NCBI GenBank assembly: GCA_026008535.1
Contig: BRKX01000011.1
Coordinates: 13,338,001-13,402,000 of the forward strand
Reading direction: 5' to 3'
DNA: 64,000 bases
Source of the DNA: Perilla frutescens
Lineage: Eukaryota > Streptophyta > Magnoliopsida > Lamiales > Lamiaceae
Below are positions 49,555 through 60,971 of this stretch, one piece after another. Each line of letters starts with the position of its first letter. The stretch's first letter is position 1. Below the pieces are notes generated by a model. That model did no database searches. It was not told the origin of the DNA and was given only the letters and a program-made list of their open reading frames with translations. Position numbers and translations under genes: made by a program.

Positions 49555-51697
49555 TGTAACGCCCCAGTCCCACTAGGATCAAAACATCACTATAAACATA
49601 CGTACATGCTTACGTGATAAATACTTTTCAAAAATAAGATTTAACTTAAAAAATGTTCAAATGACGTACTCAAGCGTTCACAAAGTCAACTTTCAACAAG
49701 GTTTTTAAAATCACTAACACACACATAACCAAATTATGACCTGACAACATATATAGCCAATCAGGTCACACGTTTAAAAGTTCAACGGTTAGCCCTTCTA
49801 TACATTCAAATATTTGTATATACCATCAAAAACTGGCCACTGAGGTCAATATCTTTCAAACTAAAGTTTTGCGTAGTATTGGCAGAAGCATTTAATATTT
49901 AAATACTGACAAGACTTTAAAGATGGTTTTAGCAAAACCACACAAGGATCAACTGTCAAACCTACTTCAGCACCTCGTCATCAACCAGCTCGGTCTCCAG
50001 GACTTGAAAACATTTGAAAATATTTGGGTTGAGTGCCAGAAAACACTCAGTGGGCATTAATATTCATCCAAGTCATACTTTCATGCTTTAAAACTGTTAT
50101 ACTGCATAAATCATGAAATATAACCATGAACATACTTTATAACAAAGTTTACTCTTCTTTATTGGATGAGAGATCCGATGTGATCACATGTATACTTTAC
50201 GGTTACTTATCTAGACATTTAGTGACAAAGTAAACCGTCTATGCTTGTAAGTCGTAATTTCTCTGTGCATGAAGTCTCAACACATCCAATCATTGCGTAA
50301 ACAATATTATTAAAACATTTAACATGCTTTTCATGGACGAATTTAAAACATAGTTGTGAGTTATAGAAAAACCCACCTAGATGATCTCAAAGTGCAGTGC
50401 AATTTTTATGCGACGCTATTATGCTTCTCGTTCATCTCGACCTATAAAATTGAAATTCTAACTTAGAATCCTCAAATAGGTCACAAAGGTAATAACTTAA
50501 GTCCTGAATAACTTAATTAGGCTTTTCTTATGCCTTGGATCGTTTGGAATTGAAATAGAGTCAAATGGGCGAATAATGCGCATTTGACGGATTGAATCAA
50601 GTTAGTGATCCTGATTGAGAATTTATCGGACTTCACAGACATAATTGAATGGATAAAGATGAATTAAACCGAATTCAATAGCTATGAAGTTTGATTTAAC
50701 ATTTAAAAGTGAATTGAATATGTTTAGAATTTCTTTGAAATAAAATATAAAATTTAGTATTATAAGATTTTATAAGTTTCCTATTTGAAAATTGGACTCT
50801 ACTAAAATAAAAAGGGCTAAGTTGCATGATTTAAGACCTTTAATTAGAGTAACTAATTTGTCTCATTTTTATTTCTCTCCAAAATACAACTTTAATTCCA
50901 CCGTCAACTTTACGTCACTTCTCCGACGCCTGCACTTCACAACCAGCAACTCCCTGCTGCCGAAACCACACCAAGACAGCACACATACATCTAATCCTAC
51001 TTCCATCAGCCCATCAAATACATAGTTGCAAGAAAGACAAAAGATATAGAGTTTAGTAACCAGTTTTGAGATTTCCTGACAGAATTCTTACTTGAACTTC
51101 CAACGTAAAAATGAGGATTCAAATGATTTCTGATCTAAGATCCGAAACTATATATTAAAAGCCTGCTAAGAGAGGTTTGAATTGGTATAAAATACATCAA
51201 AATTCGACGCTCGGATTGTCAGGAAAAGCTCCAAAAAGTAACTGCGTCGCAGAGTGGCACACAGCTGCGGCAGCAGCTGTTCATGGCTTTGTTCTCGATT
51301 TTTGGAACATTGAATCAAGAAATTGTTGACTCCTAGATGATCTATACATTAAGGGGAGTATTCTAGTATAGTTTCATAAGATTTGGCTATGATTTGAGTA
51401 GGAAATAATACAAATTAAAAGAGAAATACACAGTTTACCTCCTATCCTTTTCTTCTTCCTTTCTTCTTTTCATTTCCCCGTTTTGTTTTTCTTTTTTTCT
51501 GATCTCTTTCTCCCCAAGCTGACCCCAAATATATATGTATATATTCTCATGCTTCCACATGTATATAATAAAACTAATCCCCTTTAATTACCTCCCAAAT
51601 GTTCAAGATTGATTAGCTATAAATATATTTGCTTTCTTTCATTTATCTTCTTTTTAAAGTCTATCTCTTATAATATATATATATATACATATATATA

Positions 51698-52740
51698 TGT
51701 TATAATTTGTTGCCTGAAACAATATAAATTTCAGATGTAAATTGCAAAGTTAAATAAAATGTTGAAGCTAGTGTTACCACATTGCCTTCAACGTGCAGCG
51801 AAACCGTAAATAAAACTTTGCACAAAATAAATTTTAAATCACACTCCTTACGGTGTGTGATTGCCTCAAGGTGAAATTCACTATCTGATGTTGTCTCGGT
51901 TCACTCCCTTGAAAACACTGCATAAAACATATAAAGGACTATCCTAGCTTCACTCACTCGAATAATAACTCAAAACAAACCTATCTAAACACATAGATAG
52001 ATTACAACAAGTCACTCTAAATCCTAGATTTCTCAAAGTTGACTATCTAACCTACACACACAACTGGAATGAAAGTCTCCAGCTGATTGGGACACTAGGC
52101 AGATGTCGAGAAAGATGTCTTGAATTTCAGAGATGACACTAGATGCAAGATTCAGAGCTTCTCACAAACCACGGTGATAACCTGCTTGCATAAATGATTT
52201 TAAGGTCTAAGGAGACCTTAAATACTTCCTCCATCTTGTATTAGCAGTTTCCGCACGATCCCAAAAGATTTGGACTTGAATCAACCACCTTTCACTACTT
52301 ATTTCTGGAGTGGACTTGAGATAACCGTCTTCTGCATTGTGTGGCACACGTTCTTCAACATCGTGCAATAGTAGCGGTTACTCCAACGACCCCACGTTCA
52401 CCTGCAGCGGTTAGTGTTTAATAGAGAGTGGGAACATCACGTCCCCTACAAATTCGGAACAGATTTTGAACAAGTCAAAATCAAACATTATCCACGTTTT
52501 AAACCAGAATAAAATATCTAATAAATCCCTAAATACGTGGAAATCAAAATGTGATAAATATCACAATATATTCAGATTAATTTAAAATAAATTAATCCAA
52601 AATACTAGAAAAGGATAAGATTAATGTTCCGAGTGTTATACTCGATGTGACGAGAATGACGGAACAACATTAGATATGACATTGATTGCGATGTTATCAA
52701 ACGAAGTGATAACATCATCTGGAACACGTCATACTCAATA
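51698..52740 (-). mobile_element. Sirevirus-family solo LTR
   Basis: This 1043-bp block matches the LTR of Sirevirus B in its landmarks (AATGTTGAAGCTAGTGT, CTTCAACGTGCAGCG, AATTTTAAATCACAC, GGATAAGATTAATGTT) and length. The left end is TGTTATAATTTGTTGCC and the right end CTCAATA (CTCAACA expected). ATATA lies on both sides, but within an AT microsatellite, so the duplication is weak evidence. Confidence 0.7.
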
Positions 52741-52745
52741 ATATA

Positions 52746-55248
52746 TGTAATACCCGAGCCTCTTATTTTATATTGACGGTGATCATAATTAATTATAAAT
52801 CTATAATACATTATTTGGATTTATGTGAGTTTATGTCCTTGTATAGTTTAGAATAGTATTTTATTAGATACATTAAATAGTTCCCATGACATGAATTGTT
52901 AGACTTCTCATATATTATCATTATAGTATATATATATATGTATATAGTAGATAGTCAAATTAATGGTCAAAGGTGATAATTGTTGATACAATATATATAA
53001 ATATATACTATAAATATAACAAAATCTGTGTGTTTTTATATATATGTGCACGCATACATCAATCAAAAATTGAAAAGTAAAATAAATTATGTATTGAAAC
53101 ATCAACTAAAATAAATATAGAAATTATTAATTGTATTTATAACTAAACATATCCTTGAAAGTGTGATAGATGCAATGCTTTAATTACATAAATATATATT
53201 AAGTATACGTGTACATATAAGAATTGTAAGGATAAATTGTTTGATGTTAGTATTGGGTACGTAGTATTTATTATTAGAAATAAAAATAAAAATAGAGGTA
53301 TAGCTATTACTACAATATATAGTTGAAAATAATGAATGTTCCAACTTTGAGATACACGTGTCTTTGGATGACATAGGTGGATGAGAATTGAGGCATACAT
53401 GTGTATTTTAACAATTAGATAATGGATTTGTAAGCTATTGGATATATATATATATATATATAAGCATTTACATATCTATTCTTAATCTACTAAAGGAAAA
53501 ATACTACACTAATGTATCGTAAATGATATATTAAGGAAAATTTGCATCTGAGGAAGGTTAGTGTTTTAATCTTTTGTATATTCAAGTATTTTGGGAGTTT
53601 GATTTAAAGTTAATAATTATTTATTCAAATAAGTAAAATATATAATAATATCATGATTTGTTTTGGAATAAATGAAATATATGTGAATGAATGAATTTAT
53701 AATTAATTTGTGACTAGGGATATATCTCATAATTGCTAATAAAATTTAAATAGGGAACTTTAATTCATTATAATTGCTTTGAAAATATTGGTGAAATGAT
53801 GGTTGTAATATTTAAGTTTCTTTCGAATGTTTTTGAGTAATTTAAAAGCTTAGAATATTTGTATTGTTTGATATTTCATTTGTAGGAATTTAAGTTAATA
53901 CTAAAGTGAGTTTTATTAGTATAATATGGCATCAATATATGGAATACATGAACTTAGAATAAAACTAATATTCATTCTATGCTCACAATCGAAATAATTG
54001 TGTAAATAGTAGTTAGTTACTGTTGTTTTATTTAATAACCTATATATTAATATTATAATATATTTTGCATAGATTTTATTGAAAAGTGCGGGTTTTAGGA
54101 TCTCAAATATTATAAGCTTTGGAATCGAGGTAAGTAGAAATCCATCCTCAACTACAATGCATGAACATAGTATTATTTGATAATACATGTTTATTATTTA
54201 TTATTGTGTTATTGTATAATTGTGTGATGTAATATGCTTTTGTATTGTATTTCTTTGCATTAAATATCTTGTACATGAGCACGAGCATATACATGCACGT
54301 CATGTAGATATTATCGAGGTTGCATGTATGAAATGGTTTTGAGAGAGAGAAAATGTTTTATTTAGGATTGGTCACCACCAGCCCGTGTTGTGCTGTGTTG
54401 ATATTTGTGCCTCGAGTGGGATGACTTCCATGTGGGATCAAAGGGAACATGCAGGGGGTGTGTCCCTTGGGGTCCAGGGAGGATGGTCCACTTCGACTGC
54501 ACCTTTGAAGTGATGGGTGACTGATGTGGGATGACTTTCATGTGGGATCAAATGGAACAGGCAGGGGGCGTGTCCCTTGGGGTCCAGGAAGGATGAGCCA
54601 CATGAGTGCACTAATCACATTATGGCCAAGTGATATTGATTATATTATGAGCTCATGACTCATGTTGGTGTCTGGTGAAGGGAGCCAAGTTCCTAAACGT
54701 TGAAAATGCTTTTGAGATGGCATGAAAGGATTGTATACATGAACATTTCACATTTGTGGTGTGTTGTGTCTTGCACATGTTGTGAGTGTCAGTAGACATG
54801 CATGCACATGATTTCTGCTTACTGAGCTTTAGCTTATGTAGTTCATGCATTGTAGGTGAAAATGATAACGTGTGGTGCCTCGATGCATGAATATTTAAAG
54901 CTCTGACAAGTCCTGAGAAGTGTATACATGGATGACGACCTGTGAAGAGGGCAAGGACTTATATTATTATATTTTAATTTGCTGCTTAGATATCGTAGGT
55001 TTGAATTCAAATTTATTTGTATATTCTTAGAATTGTTTCTACAAAGTGAGCAATTATTTCTTTACATTCTTTAGTAAATTATATTTTTATAATTATTTAT
55101 AACTTTAAATTCACCACATGTTAACCTAAATTTTTAAGTTTAACACTTTTTAATGAAAATACATATTTATATGTTTAGAAGAGACACCTCACCCTAATTT
55201 TTACATCACTTTATATTTTACATTTATTTTATTGGGGCGGGTGTTACA
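52746..55248. mobile_element. Gypsy-type LTR (solo), 2503 bp, ATATA duplication
   Basis: The ends are TGTAATACCCGAG and GCGGGTGTTACA, flanked by ATATA at 52741-52745 and 55249-55253. No protein-coding motifs or second LTR are found, so I read it as a solo LTR of a chromovirus-like family. A tandem duplication of about 110 bp lies at 54416-54605, listed separately. Confidence 0.7.
54416..54605. repeat. Tandem duplication within the solo LTR
   Basis: The block GTGGGATGACTTCCATGTGG ... GGGTGTGTCCCTTGGGGTCC is repeated 110 bases later with a few changes (GTGGGATGACTTTCATGTGG ... GGGCGTGTCCCTTGGGGTCC). Confidence 0.85.
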
Positions 55249-55279
55249 ATATATATATGGACACTTAATGGTACATGTA

Positions 55280-55316
<37 letters not shown>

Positions 55317-55988
55317 ACTAATCTCTATCATTTAAGTTCCAAGCTAGTGGAAGAAAGTTGCCTAGCAAATGATTAATATTTATCCGAATGAATAACTTTG
55401 GACTATTTATATATATTTATTTATAATTATTTCATGGATTCTTCAAGAAATTTGATTCACAAATATGTATTTAGACGTGTGTTACTATGACACTAATCCA
55501 TTTAATCAATTTCCAAGTGGTAGTATTTAATTGGTGGGAGTTTAAAAAAAATGATCCCATTTGCTATACTTATAATTAAAAATACATAACCATATACACC
55601 AATAATTTGATAAATAGAACAAGCTTGATCTAAAAGGCCTAACATGAGCGTGAATTGGGATGAAATTGAATTGATTAATTGGGCTTGGGTTAATAATATT
55701 GGTAATGATAGAATGAATTTATTTCAAATGATCACATGAAATAAATTTCAGGGGAAGCTCAAAGGAAGTCCGATTTAGATGATCTTGATGTCAAAATGAT
55801 CCCATTAACATCTACTTTAATAATATAGATTCTAATTTTAGCTTTGATATTTTACTAAGGTCGAGACATTACTTGGCCTTACGCCATGTCTAAATTCACG
55901 ATTAAACTAAATAATTTAGGTTCTAATTTCATGAAATGTCTTACTATATAATAAATTTAAATACTTTATTTTTTTCCGGGGTGTTACA

Positions 55989-56158
55989 TTCTCCCCTCCT
56001 TAAAATCATTTCATCCCCGAAATTGAATATACTTGCTATGACGAGGGTTGGATATTTGGCCATGATCCGATCTTCAAGTTTCCATGTAGCTTCCTCTTGT
56101 CCACGTCTGCTCCATTGAACTTTCACAAGCATTAGCTCTCTGCCAACATTCAACTCGA
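55989..56158 (-). pseudogene. Integrase C-terminus (chromodomain end) of chromovirus C, truncated
   Basis: On the minus strand the frame reads MLVKVQWSRRGQEEATWKLE, the typical end of a gypsy chromodomain (VKVLWxxxxxEEATWE), then runs into FNFGDEM and the polypurine tract AAGGAGGGGAGAA before the LTR start TGTAACACCCCGG. Only about 50 codons remain. The sequence upstream is replaced by Sirevirus D at about 56159. Confidence 0.8.
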
Positions 56159-56159
56159 C

Positions 56160-56760
56160 GTTAGTTCTATTATTTGGATCAACTATATATAGATTGGTTT
56201 TATGTTAGTTGTGTGTGTAGGTACTGATTAAAATGAATGTTAATAGTTCTTCGAGTAGATACATTATTTAGCTATCTAGATGCTAGATAGTGTTTTTGAG
56301 ATGAATTATTCGAGTGAGTGAAATTAGAATAAGTTCCTTGTATTGTATGCAGTGTTGTCAAGGGAGTGAACCTGGACAACATCAGCATTGTAATTTTCAA
56401 CACTAGTAAAGTGTAATTTCGCTCTAAGGCAATCACACACCGAAAGTGTGTGATTTAAAACTATTTTCGTGTATATTGTTCTTTAAATTTCCGCTGCATG
56501 TTAAAGGCGTCGTGTTTAACATTAGCTTCAACATCAACTCTAATTTTTGCACATTTACATTTTTCACAAGTTGTTTCTGCTTGTGTTTTAAAGTTATTTC
56601 CGTGCAAACTATTTTATAAATTCATGTGACAATGTTGTTGGTAATGTGAGTAACATTGACTACAACATTGTATATAACTTTGCATCTGGTTTTGTTTTTC
56701 ACAGTATTTGAGCCGACAAATTCTAACACTAAGACTTTGAGAATTTTTCGATAACTCATG
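56160..56760 (+). repeat. Sirevirus D: LTR-derived fragment
   Basis: Plus-strand words match the end of the Sirevirus LTR in reverse view of copy B: GGCAATCACACACCGAAAGT, GTGTGATTTAAAACTATTTT, CGCTGCATGTTAAAGGCG and TTAGCTTCAACATC. The start of the LTR and the primer site are not recognisable, so it is truncated and diverged. Confidence 0.6.
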
Positions 56761-58017
56761 CTTCCGGCACAAAAATAACGGCTCTAATTAAATAATTGAA
56801 ATTATTCAAAACTCGATACGAGATCATGAAACTGGCAGTTTTATAGAAAATAATTTTTGGAACAACTTTCCAGAAGAAACTTTTTCGATTTGATGACCTA
56901 AAATAGGCGAAAATGGGCAAAAACCGAAACTGATCGGTGCTTAATTACTATTCACATTTTCCGGCAATTTGGCCAGTTTCCGGCCATCGGACGATGACAG
57001 ACTTAACATACGAAATGAAGCACTAATTAAAATACACAATATATTAAAATTATAACTCGATAGTGTAAGAAATGGACCGAAAAGAGACATCCGAAGAGGT
57101 GGCACGATGGCGGCGGCGGCTTTCCGGTAGCTTTTCGGCATTCGGCAGCTGCTTCCACAACACCACCCTCCAACAATACTTAATCTAGGCCCGCATGCGC
57201 GATTTACTCGGCGCATGCCCGGGTTTTTCGTTGTCAACATGAACTTAGAGAGAGAGAAGAGAAGAGAGAAAATGAGCAATTTGAAATAAATGAGGAGGCC
57301 CATATTTATAGGAAAAATCTTGGCTTCCTCGATAAGCCACTTAGGGTATAAAATACTGATAAAGCGATTCAAACTCGATTAAAAGTTGCTTTGTTCAATG
57401 GTGAAATCCAAATCACATCCAACACAAAATTTGAAAATACTGACAGACTCATTTGCTCGAGTATTATTGAACCAACCAGAATCAGGATGATGAAGAAGTC
57501 GTCTGAAGAAAAATGAAGAAAGATTCCTTTTTCAAAAATATATTTACTATTCATTTCGGACGACAGATAACACTCTCGAGCGTTCATTTGACCTCAGATT
57601 GGAAATCTATGAATGTCAATAGATTTCTTGGGTCAATTCCTATAAAATAGGCTTGATGAGGTAATCCTCGGATCATCAAGTAAGATTTCGCAAATTTTAA
57701 AAATCACGCCATTACGGAAAAATATTATTTACACTCTTACTTTATACGTTTTTCATCGCCGGGACCTCAAATGACCTCGGATTAAAATTTTGAAAGTACT
57801 AACGTGCTCCTTGCGTCAATACCTTTCAAACAAGATTAAAATTGGCTATATTTGAATTGAGATTGAATAATTTTTATAGACGATTTTCGAATAAAAGACA
57901 CCTAACGTCGTTACTTACTTCAGAAACATCTTTATTTTAGCTCCAATTATTTTCTTTAGTCTTCTAAATAAATTTAGATAACTCCTAAGATATTCTGAAA
58001 TATTTGGGGTATTACAG
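56761..58017 (-). repeat. Truncated chromovirus LTR inside Sirevirus D
   Basis: On the minus strand it starts TGTAATACCCCAAAT at 58017. It carries a TATA-like CTATAAATATGG (near 57305) and matches the second half of the LTR of element E in landmarks such as ACTTTTTCGATTTGA, TTTCCGGCCATCGGA and AGAAATGGACCGA. The other end of the LTR is missing. The apparent 143-codon frame inside it is not a gene. Confidence 0.7.
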
Positions 58018-58981
58018 ATATATAAGCACATCACTGTTGCACAGATCTATGTTGATAACATTGTTGTTTGGTTCTACCTACACTAACCTTCTTAAAGAGT
58101 TTGTTGATACAATGAGCAGCACCTTTGAAATGAGCATGGTAGGGGAATTGGCTTACTTCCTTGGACTTCAAATCAAGCAAGATAAAGATGGGATATCTAT
58201 CTCACAAAGCAAGTGCGCCAAGAACCTGATCAAACGTTTTGGTCTTAAAGCTGCCAAACCGATGAGAACTCCAATGGGATCGTCCGAAAATTTGTGCCGA
58301 GATAATGTTGACTCAACAATGTACCGAGGGATGATTGAAAGCCTACTTTATTTAACTGCTAGTCAACCTGACATTATGTTCAGTGTCGGAGTGTGTGCGA
58401 GATACCAGTCTCAACCTAAAGAATCACACTTGAAAGCAGTTAAAAGAATAATTTGCTATGTTGCTGGGACAATCGACTTCGGAATCAGGTATAGCAAGGA
58501 CACTAACACAAGTCTTGTTGGTTACAGTGATTCAGACTGGCTGGAGATTTTGATGATAGAAAAAGTACAAGAGGGAGGTTGTTTCTACTTTGGAAGCAAT
58601 ATTGTCTCATGGTCAAGCAAGAAACAAAACTGCATCTCTTTGTCTAGAGCCGAATCTGAATATGCTGCAGCGCAAGCTATTGTGCACAATTGGTATGGTT
58701 GAATCAAATGGTAAGTGACTATGATATATCAAGCTCTTCTCTAACCTTGTTGTGTGACAATGCTAGTGGGATTGAAATTTCAAAAAACCCTGTTCAACAT
58801 TCTCGCATCAAGCACATTGACATATGGCATCATTTCATTTGAGACTTGGTGGTGAAGGAAATCATCAAAATTAAGTACATATCCACTGAAAATGAAGCAA
58901 CTGATATCTTTACTAAGCCCTTAGACTTCGAGAGATTTTCCTCTTTGAGAAAAAGTCTCTCGGAATGTGTGTTTTTTAAAT
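58018..58981 (+). pseudogene. pol 3' end of Sirevirus D, broken
   Basis: It starts in the reverse transcriptase at the catalytic block, which reads YVDN instead of YVDD and is followed by a frameshift. It continues with EMSMVGELAYFLGLQIKQ, MFSVGVCARYQSQPKE, RNase H (SDSDW, CFYFGSNIVSWSSKKQN) and the Pol end DIFTKPLDFERFSSLRK. A frameshift near 58545 and several stops after 58700 make it non-functional. Its left edge is the end of the chromovirus LTR fragment. Confidence 0.85.
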
Positions 58982-59848
58982 CCTTATAACTCTGATGTTG
59001 AGCTATGTGTATGTGACTTTATACTCAACATCAATTCCTTATGTTTGCTTATTCTTTTTCTCTTTTACTTTTTTAATCTTATTCAAGGTTGCTTTAATGA
59101 AGTTTTGGTTTACTGCGCAGAAAAAGAAAGATGACTACGTAAAAGTCCATAAAAATCTCTTTTCGTGAATGAAATTGACCTGATATAAGACTAAAAGCAC
59201 AAGTGTGAGGTTGAATGTCATAAGTCATGTTGTGGCCTTGAAATGCATGATTACTACTTAGTAGCTCAGGACACGACATTCGCTGCGGCGATGTTCTCAA
59301 GTCAAAATGTGGTAAGGTAATGTGTTTCAGACCACCTTATTTTCACTAAGTAAGAAGGCACATGGCACTCACTATGACAATGTGTCCTTCTAAAAAGGTG
59401 AAAAGAAATTGGTCAGTTTCATTCACTATATTTCTGATGTTGTAGCCAATATTATTACCGAAGTGCAGTAAGTCCATATATTTCAGAAAAGCATGACTTG
59501 AATATTGTCAAGTATCTTTATTTGTGCGTTTTTTTCTCTCTTTTAATAAAAAATAGAAAATATTTTGAGGCCCATAAATATTAGCATTTTGAATTTTTAA
59601 TTATGATAAGTACTTCACTTGATATATCCCTATCCACAAGTTTTGAATTTTTTCATATTTTTTTTATAAGGGAAATTCAAAAAGGGATTGACTTGACATT
59701 GGCAGTTCCGACTTTTGAGGGTGGGAGAGTATATAAACTCATAATGCAATTTAATTGTTTTTCATTTTCTCACTCTCTTCTTCCCAAAGTCGGTTCATGT
59801 CTCTCTCTTGTTTTTCTCTTTCCTCAAGCCTTTTTACAGGAGATATCA
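58982..59848 (+). other. Spacer between pol and ORF3 of Sirevirus D
   Basis: No gene is supported. The last 60 bases are pyrimidine-rich (CTCTCTCTTGTTTTTCTCTT) and end TTTTTACAG at 59831-59839, ten bases before the ORF3 start, a good match to a plant splice acceptor. Confidence 0.5.
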
Positions 59849-60971
59849 ATGGTGGATCCCAAAGATCTTACTACTATGTACGAGATGATGAAGTAGATGT
59901 TTGAGAAGATGATGGGTACTCCGTCCTCCGTCTCCATGCCCGCTTGAACATCGGCTCTCACTTCTTCTGCAACATCCACTCCAGTAGTTACTGCAATAGT
60001 GGGAGTCACTTCTGAGGAACCTAAATTGGAATCCAAAAAACCCTCTTCTCCGCAGACCGAACATGCAGCCACTGCCATGGAAGAAGATGATGCCCCGGAC
60101 TCTACATTGGTGTTAAACTCTACTCCTCTCCAACAGGTGAACCTTGGTGAGGAGTGTAGCCCTATTGATCCAGATCTAGGGTTACATGCACGAGTCCTTG
60201 CTGAAAAGAAGAAAAGTTGTCCTACCCGCAAGTCCAAGAGACTTCACAGCCAACAGGGGCATGTCAAGGAAGAGATCGGTAAAGGGACAACCAAAAATGA
60301 GAGAAAGACTCTGAAGCTAGAGGAGAAATCAATGAGATCTTTAAGAGATGAGTCAGATAAAAAGGAGCACCCCCATGACAAACCCTCAGAAGAAGCTGGA
60401 GATGGTGTGGTAGCTGATGTTGGTAATCAAGAAGAGCTTCACCTTGCTGAGGCTAAAGTTGATGTTCTTGGAAAATCTGAGCCTTCAGGAACAACATCAA
60501 AATGCAAAGGGAAGCAAGGAGCCCCATCTGGCTCCAAGAAAAAAGCTCCCACTCCAGATTCCTCCTTAGAGATGGTCTCCTCCGACTCGACCAGTCAAGT
60601 TATCTCTCTCTTACTTTCACCTTCTGCTGATGGCAAAGATGATGCCAACTCAGGTGACTTTGATCCAGTCTACCCTCCAGGTTCCCCCTCATAATGTCTC
60701 TTCTGCTTTTAGTAAAACTTTTTACTCTAAGCATGCTAAGTCCCTACATCAGTCTATTGTTCTTCGATTTATGTGAGTTGAAAAACAAATAGATGTTCTT
60801 AGTTTTAAGAAATATGGGATGAATGTTTTCTTGAAATAGAGGGGTCTCTGGAAATCTGTGAATGCATTGTCTTCATTTGAGCTAAATGTTGTTGCTAAGT
60901 TTTATTCAAATGTTTCTCCTAAGATGGGTGATAGGTCTAAGAGCAAGTATGAGGAAATATATGTGAGGGAT
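59849..60971 (+). pseudogene. ORF3 of Sirevirus D, truncated
   Basis: It begins MVDPKDLTTMYEMMK, aligned with ORF3 of A and B, then hits TAG (about 59894) and TGA (about 59945). An open stretch at 59999-60694 contains EECSPIDPDLGLHARVL, SCPTRKSKRLHS and SLRDESD, all shared with copy A. After a frameshift the globular part reads VEKQIDVLSFKKYGMNVFL, FYSNVSPKMGD and EEIYVRD, then stops at the chromovirus LTR at 60972. It is the most open version of the N-terminal half, which is Ser/Glu/Lys-rich and probably disordered. Confidence 0.75.

Larger units (their letters stand above)
49555..55988 (-). mobile_element. 3' LTR of chromovirus C, split by two nested LTRs
   Basis: The left end is TGTAACGCCCCAG and the right end is CCGGGGTGTTACA, directly followed by a polypurine tract and integrase coding on the minus strand, so this is the 3' LTR of a minus-strand gypsy element. 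Without the inserts (51698-52740, 52746-55248) about 2.9 kb remain. Sections such as ATTTGGGTTGAGTGCCAG and ACACTCAGTGGGCATTA recur in diverged form in the LTR of element E. No real gene lies in 49555-51697 or 55254-55988. An (AT)n run occupies about 55282-55314. Confidence 0.7.

Noticed and set aside
54416..54605. Spaced direct repeats considered as a CRISPR-like array
   Set aside because: Only two long diverged copies inside a plant LTR; no short regular repeats, and the context is eukaryotic.
56941..57372. 143-codon minus-strand frame
   Set aside because: It lies in the chromovirus LTR fragment; the matching part of LTR E shows different, disrupted frames.
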